64,000 nucleotides of DNA. Source: Rotaria sordida. Lineage: Eukaryota; Rotifera; Eurotatoria; Philodinida; Philodinidae. Below are positions 37,062 through 48,967 of this stretch, one piece after another (within the stretch, counting starts at the first letter, position 1; each line of letters starts with the position of its first letter). Location of the stretch: NCBI GenBank assembly GCA_905250125.1, contig CAJNOL010000086.1, forward strand, positions 221,080 to 285,079. Reading direction: 5' to 3'. The notes beneath the pieces are model-generated. The model made no database searches, was not told where the DNA came from, and saw only the letters and a program-made list of their open reading frames with translations. The position numbers were made by a program, and so were the translations under genes.

Positions 37062-37621
37062 TTAGAAAGTAGGAGCGTCAGGTTTCCATAACGGAGGTTG
37101 TTTGGCGGTTGGTGGTTGAAAAGTCACTGTCAAATTGGTAGTCTGGTGGTAGCCTCGGCTTCGATTCGTGTTTGCATTGTGATCTAAACGTAAAAATGCT
37201 TGCAAATTGACATTACTACTGCACACTTGCCTCTCGATTTCATCTCACGGGCCTCCTGACATAGTGCACACGGACCGCAGCATAATGTCGCCGGCACATC
37301 GCCACACGTCGAACCTTCTCGTAGGCCATAGATTCTTCGTAGTTTTTCTCGTTTGAAATAGTGCGGTAACCAGTATTGACCAGCGTTTTGTAACATACCA
37401 TAAACGCAGCACATAACCAAGCAGTTACTGCCATCGAGTTGCTTAGCATTTGAGCCAAATAGACATGCAGGACAACAAAATCCATAGCAACATATGCCAC
37501 AATCATCACAACAGCCAAATAATTCCTCTAGAATCGAGAGTAGAAGCAAACATTGCATCGATGATTGTTCTTGGATACGTGACAATGCATACTCACCGTT
37601 CCACTCGTTGTTTTCTGACAT
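37062..37621 (-). CDS. PLAC8/cornifelin-family Cys-rich protein (147 aa), three exons, one GC-AG intron
   Basis: Exon 1 (37621-37597) encodes MSENNEWN. Intron 1 (37528-37596, GTGAGT...TAG) leads to exon 2 (37527-37231), the PLAC8 domain. It contains LFGCCDD, GICCYGFCCPAC, a hydrophobic CLVMCCVYGML segment, YFKREKLRRIYGL, CGDVPATLCCGPCALCQEARE. These match the Cys clusters and the CxxC(A/P)LxQ(E)xRE ending of the family. Intron 2 (37184-37230, 47 nt) begins AG|GCAAGT, a GC-AG intron. Exon 3 (37183-37062) gives a polar, proline-rich tail ending PPLWKPDAPTF. The three exons total 444 nt, exactly 148 codons. Without that intron the frame would stop after a short unrelated tail. PLAC8 proteins are small membrane-associated proteins linked to cell size and ion handling; the role here is unknown. 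Confidence 0.85.
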
Positions 37622-40174
37622 TTTCTAAATAGCTCAAAATTTGATCTAATGATGAGAAGGTCGTCAACTCCTTTTCTTTAAGAAAGTATATCTTGTAGAA
37701 GTGATTGATTCTTAAAAACAGTGTTTGTCTTTCTGATTCTGAATGGTGTCGTGGCAGCACACAAAAGTGATGGAAACAATGAAACAGGCCAAATTCGACT
37801 TGTTTTTTTTTGTGTCGTTCTGTCTTTCACTTCCACTGCATTTCGTTTTCTCCTTTCATGAATATGACATGTTTACTCTTTTATGTCATCGATCTATGCT
37901 TTTCTCTCATACTGTTGACATGTTTTAACAATGCAGTGAATCAATATGCCTTATAGCTGCAAAGCGCATGGCAGCATCACTATAGTTTGAAGTGCTTACG
38001 TGCGTCTTAATTGAAATGGGAGTGAGAAAGAGGAGCAAGGTAAAGAAAAGACTCTCACTCTCACTCACCGTGTCGTACCCTATTTGAGACGCATGTAATG
38101 TTTCAAGTTTTAGCAATGTTGGCTTATGTCAGAAGCAGGAGTAAAAAGGCATAGATCGATGATATAAAACAGTAAACAAGTCTTGATTATGTAAGGAGAA
38201 TCAGGAATACACATAGTCTACGAAACGCTGACTACATCTCGAGAGCGAATATGGAATCTTGAAGAAAAATCGATTTGAACCTCAATTTGTTTCCATTATT
38301 TAGCGGTTCTTCGTGATCGTAAATAAATAAAACGGAATGCCGTTGTTCTCAGTTCTGTCGGCACTCTAGATATTTTATTCTGAAAATTTAATGAAAGCAA
38401 TGGGATCTTGCAAGAAATCTTTGTGAAGATCGAACGACAGGTTCATATTCGATAAAGCATTCTCTCTAAATCAAGGATGTGTGTGTTACTGTAATGTAGT
38501 TCTTCTCGATACTAACATCCACACTTCCATCCTTGGATCATCAATATGTGGACCGCAATCTGTTTTAGTGAGAACATTCAATCCGACTACAATACACAAT
38601 GAGGAAAGTTATTAACCTTTATGTATCGATCTTCATGAGACATTATTTCTTACATAAATTTGACACGAAAAAGTTGCCTGCTATCGGAGCACAGAGGGCA
38701 TGCATGTGAGGTGTGACTGTAGTTGCAGAGCAGATCGACATCGACACTGATCCACACCCACATCAGTGTTTCATTGTTCTTTACTTCAAAAGCTTGGTAT
38801 TTAAAGATTATTCTGTGAGAGTTTTTTTGCATGTGTTCGTCCAGCAAGTTACGCTTTCTCGTATTTTTATAGAGAATGCAAATGCACGTCTGACACAATA
38901 GAATTTTCTTTGTATGACCAATGATAATCTTTGAAATGTGAGCAACATAGAAAAGTATTTAAAAACTGAAATTACTGGATTTTATTTCTTATTCTCTAAA
39001 ATGGTAATCATCTTCAATATACTATGCTGTGAAAAAATTTAGATAACCCTTCCTATTAGTATAATCATGTATAGTTTATTTAAACACGAAATAACTATAT
39101 CAACTTATTCTCAGTTCATTTTTATATGTCCATCACTACTTTTATCAGCATGTAGATTGTTCTACTATGTTCTCGTCCTTTCTCGCTATTACATCGACAA
39201 ACATGAGAAGAAAAACAAAAGAATAAAGAAATCAAGGCAACAAGAGGAATGAGAACTATTTCCTACATTATTCCGAAGGGTAAAATAGAAGGTGGCTTGT
39301 TGATGCCTGGTGTGAGCATACCGTATTTATAGCATAGGTATGACTAATATTTTTAATTAGTGTCAACTCATGTAAAAAAAGTAGGGTAATAATCAGATTT
39401 AAATAGATTAAAAAATGATTATAATCAAAAATAACCAAAAACAAAAAAATTAAAATTTCATTGATTCTTCTCATTAATTTCGTTATAGTTGATTGAAAAT
39501 TGTTGAAAAAACCTTGATTTTAATTGGTTTTTCTTCATGATAAATGAAAAATCTTTAATCAATTTACTTCCGATTGCATCAAGTATAATCAAATTTTTTC
39601 ATCAAGCTTTAGTCGATAATAATGGAAATTAATCAGAATAATCAATGAAATTTTGATTATAATCGATTACAAAATGATTAAGAATCGATTAAAAGCATAT
39701 GCTTTTCTTCTGATTTTTATCCTAATTTTTTTACATTGGAAGTCTTGACTAATGTTGAGAATTGTGTTAGATAACAACTATAACCAAACTGTTTTTTAAT
39801 GTAAAACAGTGTATGCTTGATAAATATATGTTCAATAAAAATGATTGTAACTTCCGTGTTTCGTTCGTAGCTGTTAACATAGAAAAAACTCAATGTTACA
39901 CAGTAAAGAATACATCGTTTCATTCACAGGCAACGAGTAACTGCGAGAAAACGAAACTTGCAGATGAATACATAAAATAACACTTAGAAAATAATCTATA
40001 AATAGTAAATTTTTCAAAATAAAGAAGAATGAAATACAAATATTTTAATTTATTCTATCAAACATGACAATTAAATAAAAATAATTACTAGTTCAACTTA
40101 ATTAGATCTATTCAAAAAGTTAATTGAGTTAAAATGATTGATAATTATAACCCAAGTTATAATTTTTCAAAAAA
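37622..40174. other. Intergenic, no supported gene
   Basis: This is AT-rich and gene-poor. The stretch at about 39400-39710 repeats TTGATTATAATC/GATTA-type motifs in both orientations. No coding exon is convincing. Confidence 0.5.
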
Positions 40175-40540
40175 ATAGTTTTAACTCCCACATTGTCAAA
40201 CACACGGAACATAATTCTTTATTTAATCGGTATTGGTATTATTCTAATTTGGCTTGTTCTTCATTATCCAACGTTAAACAGATCAAAGTAAATTCAATGC
40301 ATGATTTTTCTTAATTATTATTTTGTATGCTTTTAAAATTGTTTTTTTTCTTTTCACGCGTTAAGACTCATCTCTACAAACATTTATCAACGAGTATGAC
40401 AACACAAATTGAAAAGCCATCGAATATTATGAACAAACACATCAACGTCGTAGAATCTATTGTGGACAATTAGAACTAGGCGATTCGCTGTGGATCATGT
40501 TCATTCAACACTCACTTTTGAGTATTGATCCTGTCAAAAA
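40175..40540 (+). pseudogene. Possible remnant of a small membrane-protein gene
   Basis: From about 40177 one frame reads LTPTLSNTRN, then a 19-residue hydrophobic run (ILYLIGIGIILIWLVL), HYPTLNRSK, then a GTAAAT donor at about 40288. After an AAG acceptor near 40366 another exon-like stretch has LISTNIYQRV in one frame. A second frame reads AIEYYEQTHQRRRIYCGQ and then LELGDSLWIM, but with a TGA and a frame change. The pattern is of a decayed two-exon gene with one TM helix. The family is not recognised. Confidence 0.3.
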
Positions 40541-40768
40541 TTGACATATTATTTCGAGTAACTTTGATTGTTTTTTAAAATTTTATATCAGAATTTTTAT
40601 GTTTAACTAATCAATGGGTAGCGCACAGGAAATTGCCAACTTTTGATAGATTGTTCTCTAAGACATGATTAAATGAGAAAGTTTTGTTCGACTATGAAAA
40701 ATATAGAGAATGTTGTGAAATTTGTATTGATATTCCCTCTACTGAAAGGAGGATCATACACCGAGCAA

Positions 40769-40816
40769 AGTTCGTATGTTCGTAACTTCGTTCGTTCGTA
40801 CGTTCATTCGTTCGCA
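40769..40816. repeat. GTTC/GTAC microsatellite
   Basis: This is an imperfect run of GTTCGT/ACGTTC units over about 48 nt. Confidence 0.6.
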
Positions 40817-40942
40817 CAGAACGAAAAACGTTTTTTTGACCCATCACATCATCGGTCTTACAACAAATCTTCAACTCAACCGATAGATTAATATAGAACC
40901 TTTGATGAACATCCCCCGACAAATCTACTGGCTGGATTCCAG

Positions 40943-41092
40943 CCAATCAGATTTCAGGTAACAGATTTTCAGCCAATCATAGGTTTTCACGGTTTGGCTA
41001 TGCACCAATAAGATTTTGAGAGTGTCCATTTGGACCAATCAGAGATTTTCACAGTATGGCTCTACGCCAATGAGATTTCGAGAGTAGTCATT
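40943..41092. repeat. Degenerate 62-bp CCAATCAG tandem repeat, cut by a gap
   Basis: CCAATCA-type starts lie at 40943, 40973 and 41035. The last two begin units that align over 62 nt (GATTTTCAC..TTTGGCT or GTATGGCT..GCCAAT..GAGATTTxGAGAGT). The array runs into the N-gap at 41093, so its full length is hidden. Confidence 0.6.
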
Positions 41093-41192
41093 NNNNNNNN
41101 NNNNNNNNNNNNNNNNNNNNNNNNNNNNNNNNNNNNNNNNNNNNNNNNNNNNNNNNNNNNNNNNNNNNNNNNNNNNNNNNNNNNNNNNNNNN
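41093..41192. other. Assembly gap (100 N)
   Basis: A placeholder of exactly 100 N, directly adjoining the 62-bp tandem repeat that probably caused it. Confidence 0.95.
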
Positions 41193-42002
41193 ATTCATCG
41201 ACATGATCAACAAGTAACTGATTCGATGAATTCATTTTGAAGTTTTGAATCATACACGTAACCGCGATCCTTAAAATGTTGAAAGTATTCATTCGACTTT
41301 GTTCCAACATTTTTCAATTCGAAATCTAATCAGATCAAGAATAAACCAGATTTATTTTTGTTTAGAAAACAACTCGGATGGCCATAGACAAATAGATGAG
41401 AAGGAGTTTACTGACCTCTAGAAATGAATGATCTCCTACAAGCAACACTATATATTATTAGCAAAAAAAAAATATTCGATTTTTCGATTAGACCACGAGT
41501 AAAATAGTAGAGTGAGAACAAAACCAATGACATGCTGAATCGAAGTACAGAATCGGATTACACACACGTTCACATGGCGAGTGTTCGACAATAGCTCGAA
41601 CAAACGACATAAAACAAAAAAAAACAACAGCACAGATGCACACACGATGAAAAACTATGTAAATGAAGGTCAATTAAAACATAGCAAAGATGAGAATGGC
41701 CATGTGCATATATATTTTTTAGATAAGAAGAACATCATTTGAGTATGAGTGAAAACAATTGACGAGATTCGAGAGGTAAGCTGTATACACGTGTAATACT
41801 GATAAGAATTGCACATGAGAAACAAAAACATACGAATCCGTATGTTAAAATAACTTTTGTATAATTTTGTTCTTCTTAAGTGTGAAGTTCGTTTTTCTTT
41901 TTCAATTTTGTTTCTTGATTGAAAAACGGGCTTTGCAATCAAGTTTAGCCAGACTAAAAAGTAAACATACATTATGCTAAGAAAAAACAACATACTGAAA
42001 AA

Positions 42003-42296
42003 TCATTCATCTTGGTTGGGACTCTCGCTGTTTTGATGCATACCGATGACACCTTCTGCAGCTTGATTGGTCAATTTCGATAGCAGATCATCCATATTCA
42101 TCTACTCACACCCACAGTTTATCAGGTGGTGAATCTAGCATTGAACTTGTGTTTTTCACTAAAAATTTTCAAAATAACTTACCTCCTCATCCATCTTTTA
42201 CTAGTAAATTTTTCTGGATAATAGCGTTCAGAAATCTTCTTCGCTTGCTTCAACTCGTCACATTGTAACGATACAATAACCTTATTGAGCTGACCG
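42003..42296 (-). other. Two exon-like stretches of an unidentified gene
   Basis: On the minus strand, 42296 down to 42183 is open with good coding character (VIVSLQCDELKQAKKI, then SERYYPEKFTSKRW). It lies between a TTCAG acceptor and a perfect GTAAGT donor. Further on, 42101 down to 42003 reads MNMDDLLSKLTNQAAEGV and a polar tail to TGA, just after a GAGTAG acceptor. The two do not join in a compatible phase with that acceptor. An alternative acceptor (ACAAG, 37-nt intron) would give a short tail ending PPDKLWV. I cannot name the protein or its upstream exons. It could be a real gene with a start outside what I can trace, or a decayed one. Confidence 0.3.
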
Positions 42297-43190
42297 ACTG
42301 AACATCAATTATGTAAACAAGTTCATCAAAGGCCGCAGTCCTTTTGGACTAGAAAGAAGTCGAATTGGGAAGTTTTAAAATTGAATAAAGTAGGAACTCC
42401 TGTTTTCGAGTAGTAACAAAAATCAAGCCCTGATTTTATTTTGTAATCAGTCATCAATACTATCTACACTCTCGACTTTTCACGTGAAAATGTATCCTTA
42501 AGTAGAACGCAACGTAAAGTTTTATCTCGTTCATTATTACTTACCAATCTAAATATGCATCATTGTCTTAACCAAAATGTATAATGATCGTGTTGAACAA
42601 TTATTGTAAAAACTTCGACCGCGGTGCAAAATTTTTCAAAATTGCGAGAAAACTATTTGCAGCAATAAAGCTTCTGAGAAATTGTCTTCGAGAAATCAAT
42701 GATTCGACTAACAAAGGATCACTTTACAGTAACTCTTCCAAAGGCAAGGTAAGAAAATCACTTCTTTTTTTACATACAGTTTGACATACTAATCTACAAT
42801 CGAGATTTGATGAATGAGTGTCTTTCTTTCACTCACACCAGCATCCTACTCCTATCCTCGCTCATCTACACTTGCTCATTCACTCATCTTCACCCAGTAA
42901 CCCAACTATACACATCTATATCATGCATTTGCTGAATTCTGATTCAAGAAAGATTTCAAAAAGGAATATTTTCTTCTCAATCTTGTATTCTGCTTTAGTT
43001 TGATGTGGTCACATCGAGTAAGTTTAGAATTCTTAAAAAAATAAGCCAAACCGAAGTATATCAAATCAGGATTTTTTTCGATTCACTTCGAGCTCTCATT
43101 CACGCTGCGGAACATGGGGCAGATTTATTTCATGTAATAGCAAAGAAATACAAAAAATTATGGAAGCAGTTTGTCTCTTTTCTTATCCGT

Positions 43191-43724
43191 TTAGCATTCA
43201 TATTGGTCAAGATTCTCATATTTGAGTACGTTAGCTACACGTGTTGGAGGTTTTGAAAGGATGTCACCATTGTCTGTAACGTGAAATTCCCAGTTTCGAA
43301 TGGGACAATGAACATTTTCGAACGGGTATTCTACTTCCAAAATTTTCCCATTCGACTTTTTCACTTTTACATGTGTCACAATTTTAACCCATTTACAATA
43401 CGATTCAGGTAGATCGGGTTGAAAAAATTGCCGAGGAAAATAATGTTCCGAATTTGCAGGAATAGTTACATTAACCACTTGGTCAAATTTGTCTTCACCA
43501 GGACGCCCATCGTATTTTAAAGTACACTCGATAGGCTCAGCAGTTCGATTAACAACAAAGCACGAGTAGACGTGAGGAGGGGCGCGAGGCATTTTGAACG
43601 GCACTGAACGATCAGATGTATCGTTCGTAGTTGTCGAATCGGTGGTCATTGAGTCACCACTCTTGGTTGTGTCTGAAAGTTTTTCCTGTAATTGTGTGGT
43701 CTCAGGTTTCGGTTCAACTGGCAT
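43191..43724 (-). CDS. Orphan protein, Thr/Ser-rich N-terminus and compact C-terminal domain (177 aa)
   Basis: This is an uninterrupted frame from ATG at 43724 to the stop at 43191. Residues 1-48 are rich in Thr, Ser, Asp and Glu (MPVEPKPETTQLQEKLSDTT) and probably disordered. Residues 49-177 look folded and strand-rich: YSCFVVNRTAEPIECTLKYD, VVNVTIPANSEHYFPRQFF, WVKIVTHVKVKK, NWEFHVTDNGDIL. The alternating strands and repeated N/G turns suggest a beta-sandwich. There is no signal peptide or TM helix, so it is probably cytosolic. I do not recognise the family. Biased codon use, length and strand periodicity support it being expressed. Confidence 0.65.
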   Translation of the reverse strand: MPVEPKPETTQLQEKLSDTTKSGDSMTTDSTTTNDTSDRSVPFKMPRAPPHVYSCFVVNRTAEPIECTLKYDGRPGEDKFDQVVNVTIPANSEHYFPRQFFQPDLPESYCKWVKIVTHVKVKKSNGKILEVEYPFENVHCPIRNWEFHVTDNGDILSKPPTRVANVLKYENLDQYEC

Positions 43725-46380
43725 CTAAAAAATGGCAAGACAATCTCTTTGGCTTTATTTGATGCTCAATAAACATATGTTAATCATTTATTTTGAATCC
43801 ATTGCTATAAGAGAAATCTGTACCGTCTTTGGAGCACACCTCAACCATGTAGGTCTATCTACAAAATTTAATCAGGTTACGTGCAGAGAACCTGGCGTAT
43901 AATCTTACTTCCCTATAGTATGAATATCGCTCCATTTGGTTAAAAATGGCATAGCAAATGAGTTTCGAACCAATCTATCCTGGTCCAACTATAATATTCT
44001 GATCAAGACTTGCATTGTGTAAATGCTTTATCTACAGAACCTTTCGTTCTTTTGTAGAAGGCTTACGAAAAAATATCTAATTTTCATCTATATACTATGC
44101 TTCAAGGACAAAAGTGTGTTTTTGCGATTCTCGTTCTTTTTCTTCACGCGCAGGAGTGCTCTTGACGACCCCAAACCTTTACTTGTGCATGACATATGCT
44201 CGAAGTATTCTTTTCTTTCTTCAAGTAGAGAAGTAATCGATAGGCAGTACTCATACACTGATTTTATGTGATGATAAAGAAAAAGAAAGAACGGCTTTGA
44301 GTTCTGTCACTCTTCTAGAAATGATTGCGTGCCTCAGTATTTTTGGTCACAAGTGAAACTAGTGTCGATAGTGCTATGCTAGAATTTAGGCAGTCACTCC
44401 TGTTGTGCTTAAAGGAACAAGAAAAGAGATGCACAAATTCCAATCAACATCAAATTAGAAATGTAAAAATACAACACTTTTTCCTATAAAGTTCAAAGAG
44501 AAAATGTTTATGTATCTTTAACAAGTAAGACTGACGCCTCCAGAATGTCAACGCATCCTGCTGAAGATTGTTGATGAATGAAACAAAAATGCAATTCATT
44601 GCTTTTTCTTTTCAGCGAACGTTTTTCAAAGCCTCAATATATAGGTTAAGAGTTTGTGTGTGGTTGGACGAGTCTAAGAGTGAGAGTGGATTGAAACCCA
44701 CACCAACACTTCTCATCAACAGTTACCCATTCACTCACAAATAGTTATGCATCCCAAAGTATGGAAAATGTTGACTTCTCAAAACTAGCCAGGACGAAAG
44801 CCACACTAATCAGATTCTATCGGTACGATATCAATCGGATCCATTCTGATAGAGGAATGTAGTCAGGTTTTAACGATTGGAACTCGATGAGATGATAATT
44901 TTTATGTGAAAAGCTTCGGCATATTCTGATCCTAGAATTCGAAGAAGACGCTACATTCAAATATTGTAAGAGCTATAATTTGAAATTCAATTGGCTCTTT
45001 CAAGTTTCGATGCTGCTTCGTCCGGATCTAGAAGTAAGGCATAACATGTATTCAATTGGCTTCTCATATATAACATAATCTTTACATCCTGTTGGATTCA
45101 AAGGTGGGCCTTGATGAAACTCATTCATTAATGAGCAAAACCTCATCGAATCTGATGATTTGAGCATTTGGTACTTGGTTAAAAAGACCTTGATGGATAA
45201 CATGTGACATAGTACATTCAAGTCCCCTGAACAGTACTTTTTCACCTTCTGAAATAGTTTCTGTAGATCATTGCCAAGACACAATTCTTACTTTATCCGA
45301 TATCCGAAAACATTACGACAATCAGACAAAACTCGTACTGCTTTATCAGTAAAGAAAAGTATGGCTTTTTTTCATGTACAACTACCGCTGCTTACCTTCG
45401 ACGACGACGCTACAAATGAAATAAAATTGTGTTTGCTTCAGCTGTGCACAACCTTTTGTTAAGAGGATGGAGAAAATTTTCTTTTTCATTTGCCAAAAAA
45501 TCATGTTCTTTCACTCGTTTGCTTCATGTTAATGTCACTAAACGAAAGAGAATGACAAAAAAAATCTTTGGATTGCGATAACGACTGTTTGTTGCTGCAG
45601 TCGTTAAGAACACTTCGAAGGTATTCGTCTTATCAGAGCTCGAACTGGTTGAAAATTTTAAATAGGACTAGATCGACCGAGTAGCGATATCCACTCGTCC
45701 CAACTGACTATTTCAACTTCAGTACGAACTAATAAAAGCGTAGAAGCCGAAAATTTCTTACGAGTTTTCGATTTCTAAATCCTCTCTTCACATTTTCGAA
45801 CTATGGATCGCGTTTGCAAGTTTCAGAATATCAGTGTGCGGATGACAGCGCAAGAGAGGACGAAAGTGAGTGAGAAAGTTTGGGTGGATTAGGTGGTGGT
45901 GATGGGTGTCATAGCAAACTGCGCACTCTAACTCATCTAGACTCACTTTTATAGCCTTTATCATCGAACACAGATCCACTATTCGAAAATTCGAATCAAA
46001 CCAACAAGATCTGCACTTCTGTATCTTGTAAAGCTCTGGCCCCTATATTCTCTTTGGAGGGGTGAGTGTGACTCCGACTCTTACTTTTACCCTCACCCAG
46101 ACTCTAATCTGCACACCTTCCCACATATAGCCACACATAGCCATTCCTACATCCGCAGACCCGCGCTTCTTAGTGGTATCCATCCACATTCTCATTTAGT
46201 CACTCACCGAGATAATTGCAGAAGACGACTTTCTTCGAACTCATACCAACATTTTTCTCTGGAAAAAGCAAACGTTTTCGTTGTTTCAGCTAGACATGCA
46301 AATCAAGAAAAACGTGGCATGAGAAATGTCGTCGTCATTCCAGAAATGCCTATCATTGGATTTACACGGTACATCATCAC
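43725..46380. other. Intergenic, no supported gene
   Basis: This contains GAGTGTG/CACACC-rich runs near 44655-44740 and 46058-46140, partly self-complementary. A 94-codon frame at 45000-45284 (-) is open but has no recognisable domain and I do not call it. Confidence 0.45.
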
Positions 46381-46660
46381 TCAATTATCATTTTTATTGG
46401 CAAAAAACAAATTGTTCAAAGAATCGGAAATAATATTCTGTGGGTCGCTAAGAGTACTCGTAGTACTATTTCTAACTTGCGCAAGAGTTATGTTCGGAGT
46501 TGATATATTAAATGTCCACACATTGATACTATTGTGAGTAGAATCACTTAAATAAACTTCATTCAATAGTCTGGGAGCAAACAAAATTTCATTTACACCA
46601 TCGATAACACGGCTACTAATTTCTTGTGGATAGATTGATAGAAAAAAGCAATGTTTTTTC
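46381..46660 (-). pseudogene. NHL-repeat-like remnant
   Basis: A minus-strand frame reads VIDGVNEILFAPRLLNEVYL, then SDSTHNSINVW, then STLSDPQNIISDSLNNLFFA before a stop at 46381. The D-S-x-x-N-x-I-x-V-W and L-x-x-P-x-x-I-x-x-D-S-x-x-N-L-x-x-A pattern is that of beta-propeller NHL repeats, which are common in rotifer genomes. Only about two blades remain, with no start, no splice sites and stops on both sides, so it is best read as a decayed fragment. Confidence 0.4.
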
Positions 46661-48364
46661 TCGGTCTCTTTTGCATTTTCAGCTGTCTATGGAAGAAACG
46701 ATGAAAAAAATACATAAAACTGATTCCTTTTCTTTGCAACTGTCTGTAACTATCAAATCAAATTCAATTAATACATCAAGTACATTTTATATGATACATG
46801 ATTATAATTGTTAATAAATTTTTTTAATAATGAATTTCAATATGGAAAAAAGCTAAAGTCTTTTGTGTCATGCATAGAGGCCGTGGAAATGTCGCCGATC
46901 TCTATGAATAGAATAACTCGAATGTCACTGCATTATTATTCAGAAATATCTTGCAACACAGACATCAATTCGTGTACTGATCGACTTTTTAGTTTTCAAT
47001 CAGTAAAATATTTGTATTGCCAATTTCGGCTGAGAGAAAAGAAAGTGAGTAGTCAAAATGATCAAAAGTTTACTTTTTTGATCATAAATCCAAACATTCA
47101 ACTAGTTGAGCATATATTTCTATCGCATCAATTGGTATTGGCTAGGTGTGCCTGTGAGTCTCCTTACACTCACTGCCACACCGACACCAGAGAATCTGCA
47201 TCGAAGTAACTTGAAAATGGTAGATGCAAAACGCTCGCGTCTTTTGTCTGCTCATTTTCACCTGGATACTAATTTTTTCAGTGTTGATTTTTTATCATCT
47301 TCTAAAGAAAAAAACTTTCAAAAGAAATAAGAAAAGCTGTTCATTCGCGAAAACACGGTGGAAAAAAAGATCGATGGAGAAGAATGAGAAAAAAAAGAAA
47401 TACACATAAATAGAGGGATCTATCTTCGTCTTTCATTAGCATTCATTCTGACTATTTTATGAATTTGATCAGTGCTCACAACAAGGATAAGAATAAACTA
47501 ACAATAGGAAGTCGCTACATTCGAGAAGTGAATATTGGAGAATAAGCTTTGTCACCTGGAACTATCGCGAGTGTGGGTGGATGGATGAATCGGTTGGTAG
47601 GTTGGAAAGGAGGACAGAAAACTGGCCATTGCTGAAGCTTTTCTCTTCACATAAACGTCCACCTATCTATCTAGACCCATCTACCGACCTAGATCTATCC
47701 GCACCTACTTACAAACTCTACTTGTATCGCTGCCCTTTGAGCTGTTTAACTAAATAGTAACCAGCTTAGCAGGTTTCCAAGAAAATTTCAGCTAGATTCA
47801 CGAGTCATGAAAAAAGTTGTTTTTTCCGTAATAAATAAGGAATCTCCAGAATCAAGATGTAGGTGTCTGTCTCTACATTCACACCGCACATCCCGAGATA
47901 ATAATAGTGTATGGTTTAAAAAATGGTTTCCAACAAGCAAACGTCCAAACAACTTCACATGAGTGCTAAACTTCACCAGAAACAAAATGATGGATGACAT
48001 TTCCAAAGTAACAAGAACAGAACGAGAGTGTGATTTCCCATGCACTTACCCCCACACTCACATCCATCATCGAAGGATAGCGATAAAATAGGAGCGAGTC
48101 AAGTACCTCGATGGCCTTGTTTTGGTCTACATCAACGAGATTAGCGCTCCGTTATAAGATATCAATGGTTCCTTGGCGAAGAGCATGGTAATAGTCGCTC
48201 GCGCTTTGGCAAAAATGCTCAATATTGTTGGGCAGCTCGAATCCAATCTGTTTGTTCAAATTGTCTAGTTCTCGTACAACGCTATACAGCTAACTGTCAC
48301 CAGAAATCCACTAGAACTGTCGGATACGCTTCTCATTAGCATCGATTCGAGCCACTCTACCATA
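46661..48364. other. Intergenic, no supported gene
   Basis: Short opposed frames only. A GTGTGGGTGG...CCACC pair of tracts (about 47572-47665) and a run of CTATC/ACCTA units (about 47660-47710) are the only structured parts. Confidence 0.45.
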
Positions 48365-48967
48365 AGGAAAAATTCCTTAACGTCTGGTTCGTCTACAAAA
48401 ATGCCTCATTTGCCGGTTAAGATATACCAGATGTTCGTCTCGATGACTTCAATTTCACCAAATTGGGCTGAACAAAAGCCATTTTGGCCGATAAAATCTT
48501 ATCAAAGTCGATTTTCCTCATACCGAACTATCGTTAGTTACGTTTCATTGTGGCGATTTGATCAGTGTACTTTCTACAATTCAACAGTTCTTCGAATAAT
48601 CTTTAAATATGCAATATTCGAGCGAACCAATTTCACCATGGCTATGTATCGCGCAAAAAATACATTTTCCACACATCAAGTTGATTGTCAATTCATCAAA
48701 TGTAACCTCGTTGTCAGTATTTTCTTCAGAGTTCAATTTCATCACCGTCGATTTCTATACTGCAACATGACAGAAGCAACTTTGATAGATATTCATGTGT
48801 TCTCTGGAATTTTAGTCGAAAGCACACTACTCTTTGTTGCTCCGGTACGTGCAAGTCTTAATGGAGTCCGTATGGATTATGTGGATTTCTCGAATATCAA
48901 CCTCTTCAATTTCGATTGCTCTGTCGATTGTCGATGGGATGATGATGTATTACGGAAGCTTAAATAG
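48365..48967 (+). pseudogene. Decayed pentapeptide-repeat gene
   Basis: In one frame, 48380-48500 reads NASFAG, stop, DIPDVRLDDFNFTKLG, stop, TKAILADKI. In a second frame, from about 48540 to 48966, it continues CTFYNSTVLR, AIFERTNFT, CQFIKCNL, CNMTEATLI, ASLNGVRMDYVDFSNINLF. The repeating A/C-x-[LF]-x-x pattern is typical of pentapeptide-repeat beta-helices. At least two stops and one frame change interrupt it. Related full-length genes are common in bdelloids. The 188-codon frame from 48401 is therefore only the surviving part. Confidence 0.5.

Noticed and set aside
45000..45284. 94-codon minus-strand open frame
   Set aside because: No domain, no splice context and no recognisable motif; length is within chance for this sequence.
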